DNA of 52,261 nucleotides from Nemertoderma westbladi. Lineage: Eukaryota; Xenacoelomorpha; Nemertodermatida; Nemertodermatidae. The position numbers and the translations under genes were made by a program. Location: positions 1 through 52,261 of the forward strand of contig JAUCBJ010003908.1 of the NCBI GenBank assembly GCA_032718475.1, in the 5' to 3' direction. Below, piece after piece: positions 52,232 through 52,261 of the stretch. Under the pieces are notes generated by a model. It did no database searches, had not been told where the DNA came from, and worked only from the letters and a program-made list of their open reading frames with translations. The stretch's first letter is position 1, and each line of letters opens with the position of its first letter.

Positions 52232-52261
52232 ATTTTACTACTGAAATAAAATAAAATTTAT

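Overview
The window looks like a stretch of an AT-rich invertebrate genome, almost entirely accessory. It holds several retroelements: a near full-length BEL/Pao element, a second BEL/Pao fragment, at least four non-LTR (LINE) fragments and a tRNA-derived SINE. BEL/Pao elements are known only from animals. The gene-like exons have introns with GT/AG borders, and no bacterial feature (operon, ribosome-binding site, CRISPR) is visible. The species cannot be named from the sequence.

Layout. 1-1485: no supported gene. 1486-10498: a head-to-tail array of about six copies (A-F) of one intronless, unrecognised gene of roughly 1.95 kb per unit, all frame-broken. The pair A-B matches the pair D-E in diagnostic changes, so a two-unit block was itself duplicated. 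10.5-13.2 kb: a dispersed repeat and two abutting LINE fragments in opposite orientation. 14.27-18.16 kb: a predicted two-exon gene of an unrecognised family with an RGG-rich tail; its phase-matched intron contains a large inverted repeat and a SINE. A paralogous second exon lies at 44.81-45.51 kb. 18.2-22.2 kb: AT-rich, gene-poor, with a diverged 250-bp direct repeat. 22.2-26.7 kb: a LINE reverse-transcriptase fragment joined directly to a BEL/Pao polymerase fragment. 27.3-27.9 kb (minus): a possible PHD-finger terminal exon with a 24-bp coding minisatellite. 28.8-30.5 kb (minus): an unrecognised 568-residue reading frame. 32.15-40.26 kb (minus): a BEL/Pao element with Gag, zinc knuckles, protease, reverse transcriptase, RNase H and integrase, interrupted by a few stops and frame changes. 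42-43.8 kb and 51.1-51.55 kb: two loci with conserved 14-15-bp boxes spaced about 180 bp apart. 46.4-46.9 kb (minus): a transposon-protein fragment. 47.7-48.85 kb: a LINE ORF1 plus the start of its endonuclease. 48.86-51.09 kb: a DDE-like transposase broken by one stop and a 224-bp tandem duplication.

What stands out. (1) The array of an unrecognised, possibly virus-derived gene with higher-order structure. (2) The paired paralogous exons at 17.2 and 44.8 kb, which share splice phase and fold-level motifs but match no family I can name. (3) Box-phased repeats at 42-44 kb and 51 kb, which share a 22-bp doublet and about 180-bp spacing although their boxes have diverged, reminiscent of satellite monomers carrying a protein-binding box. 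These are readings by eye; no alignment or database search was possible.
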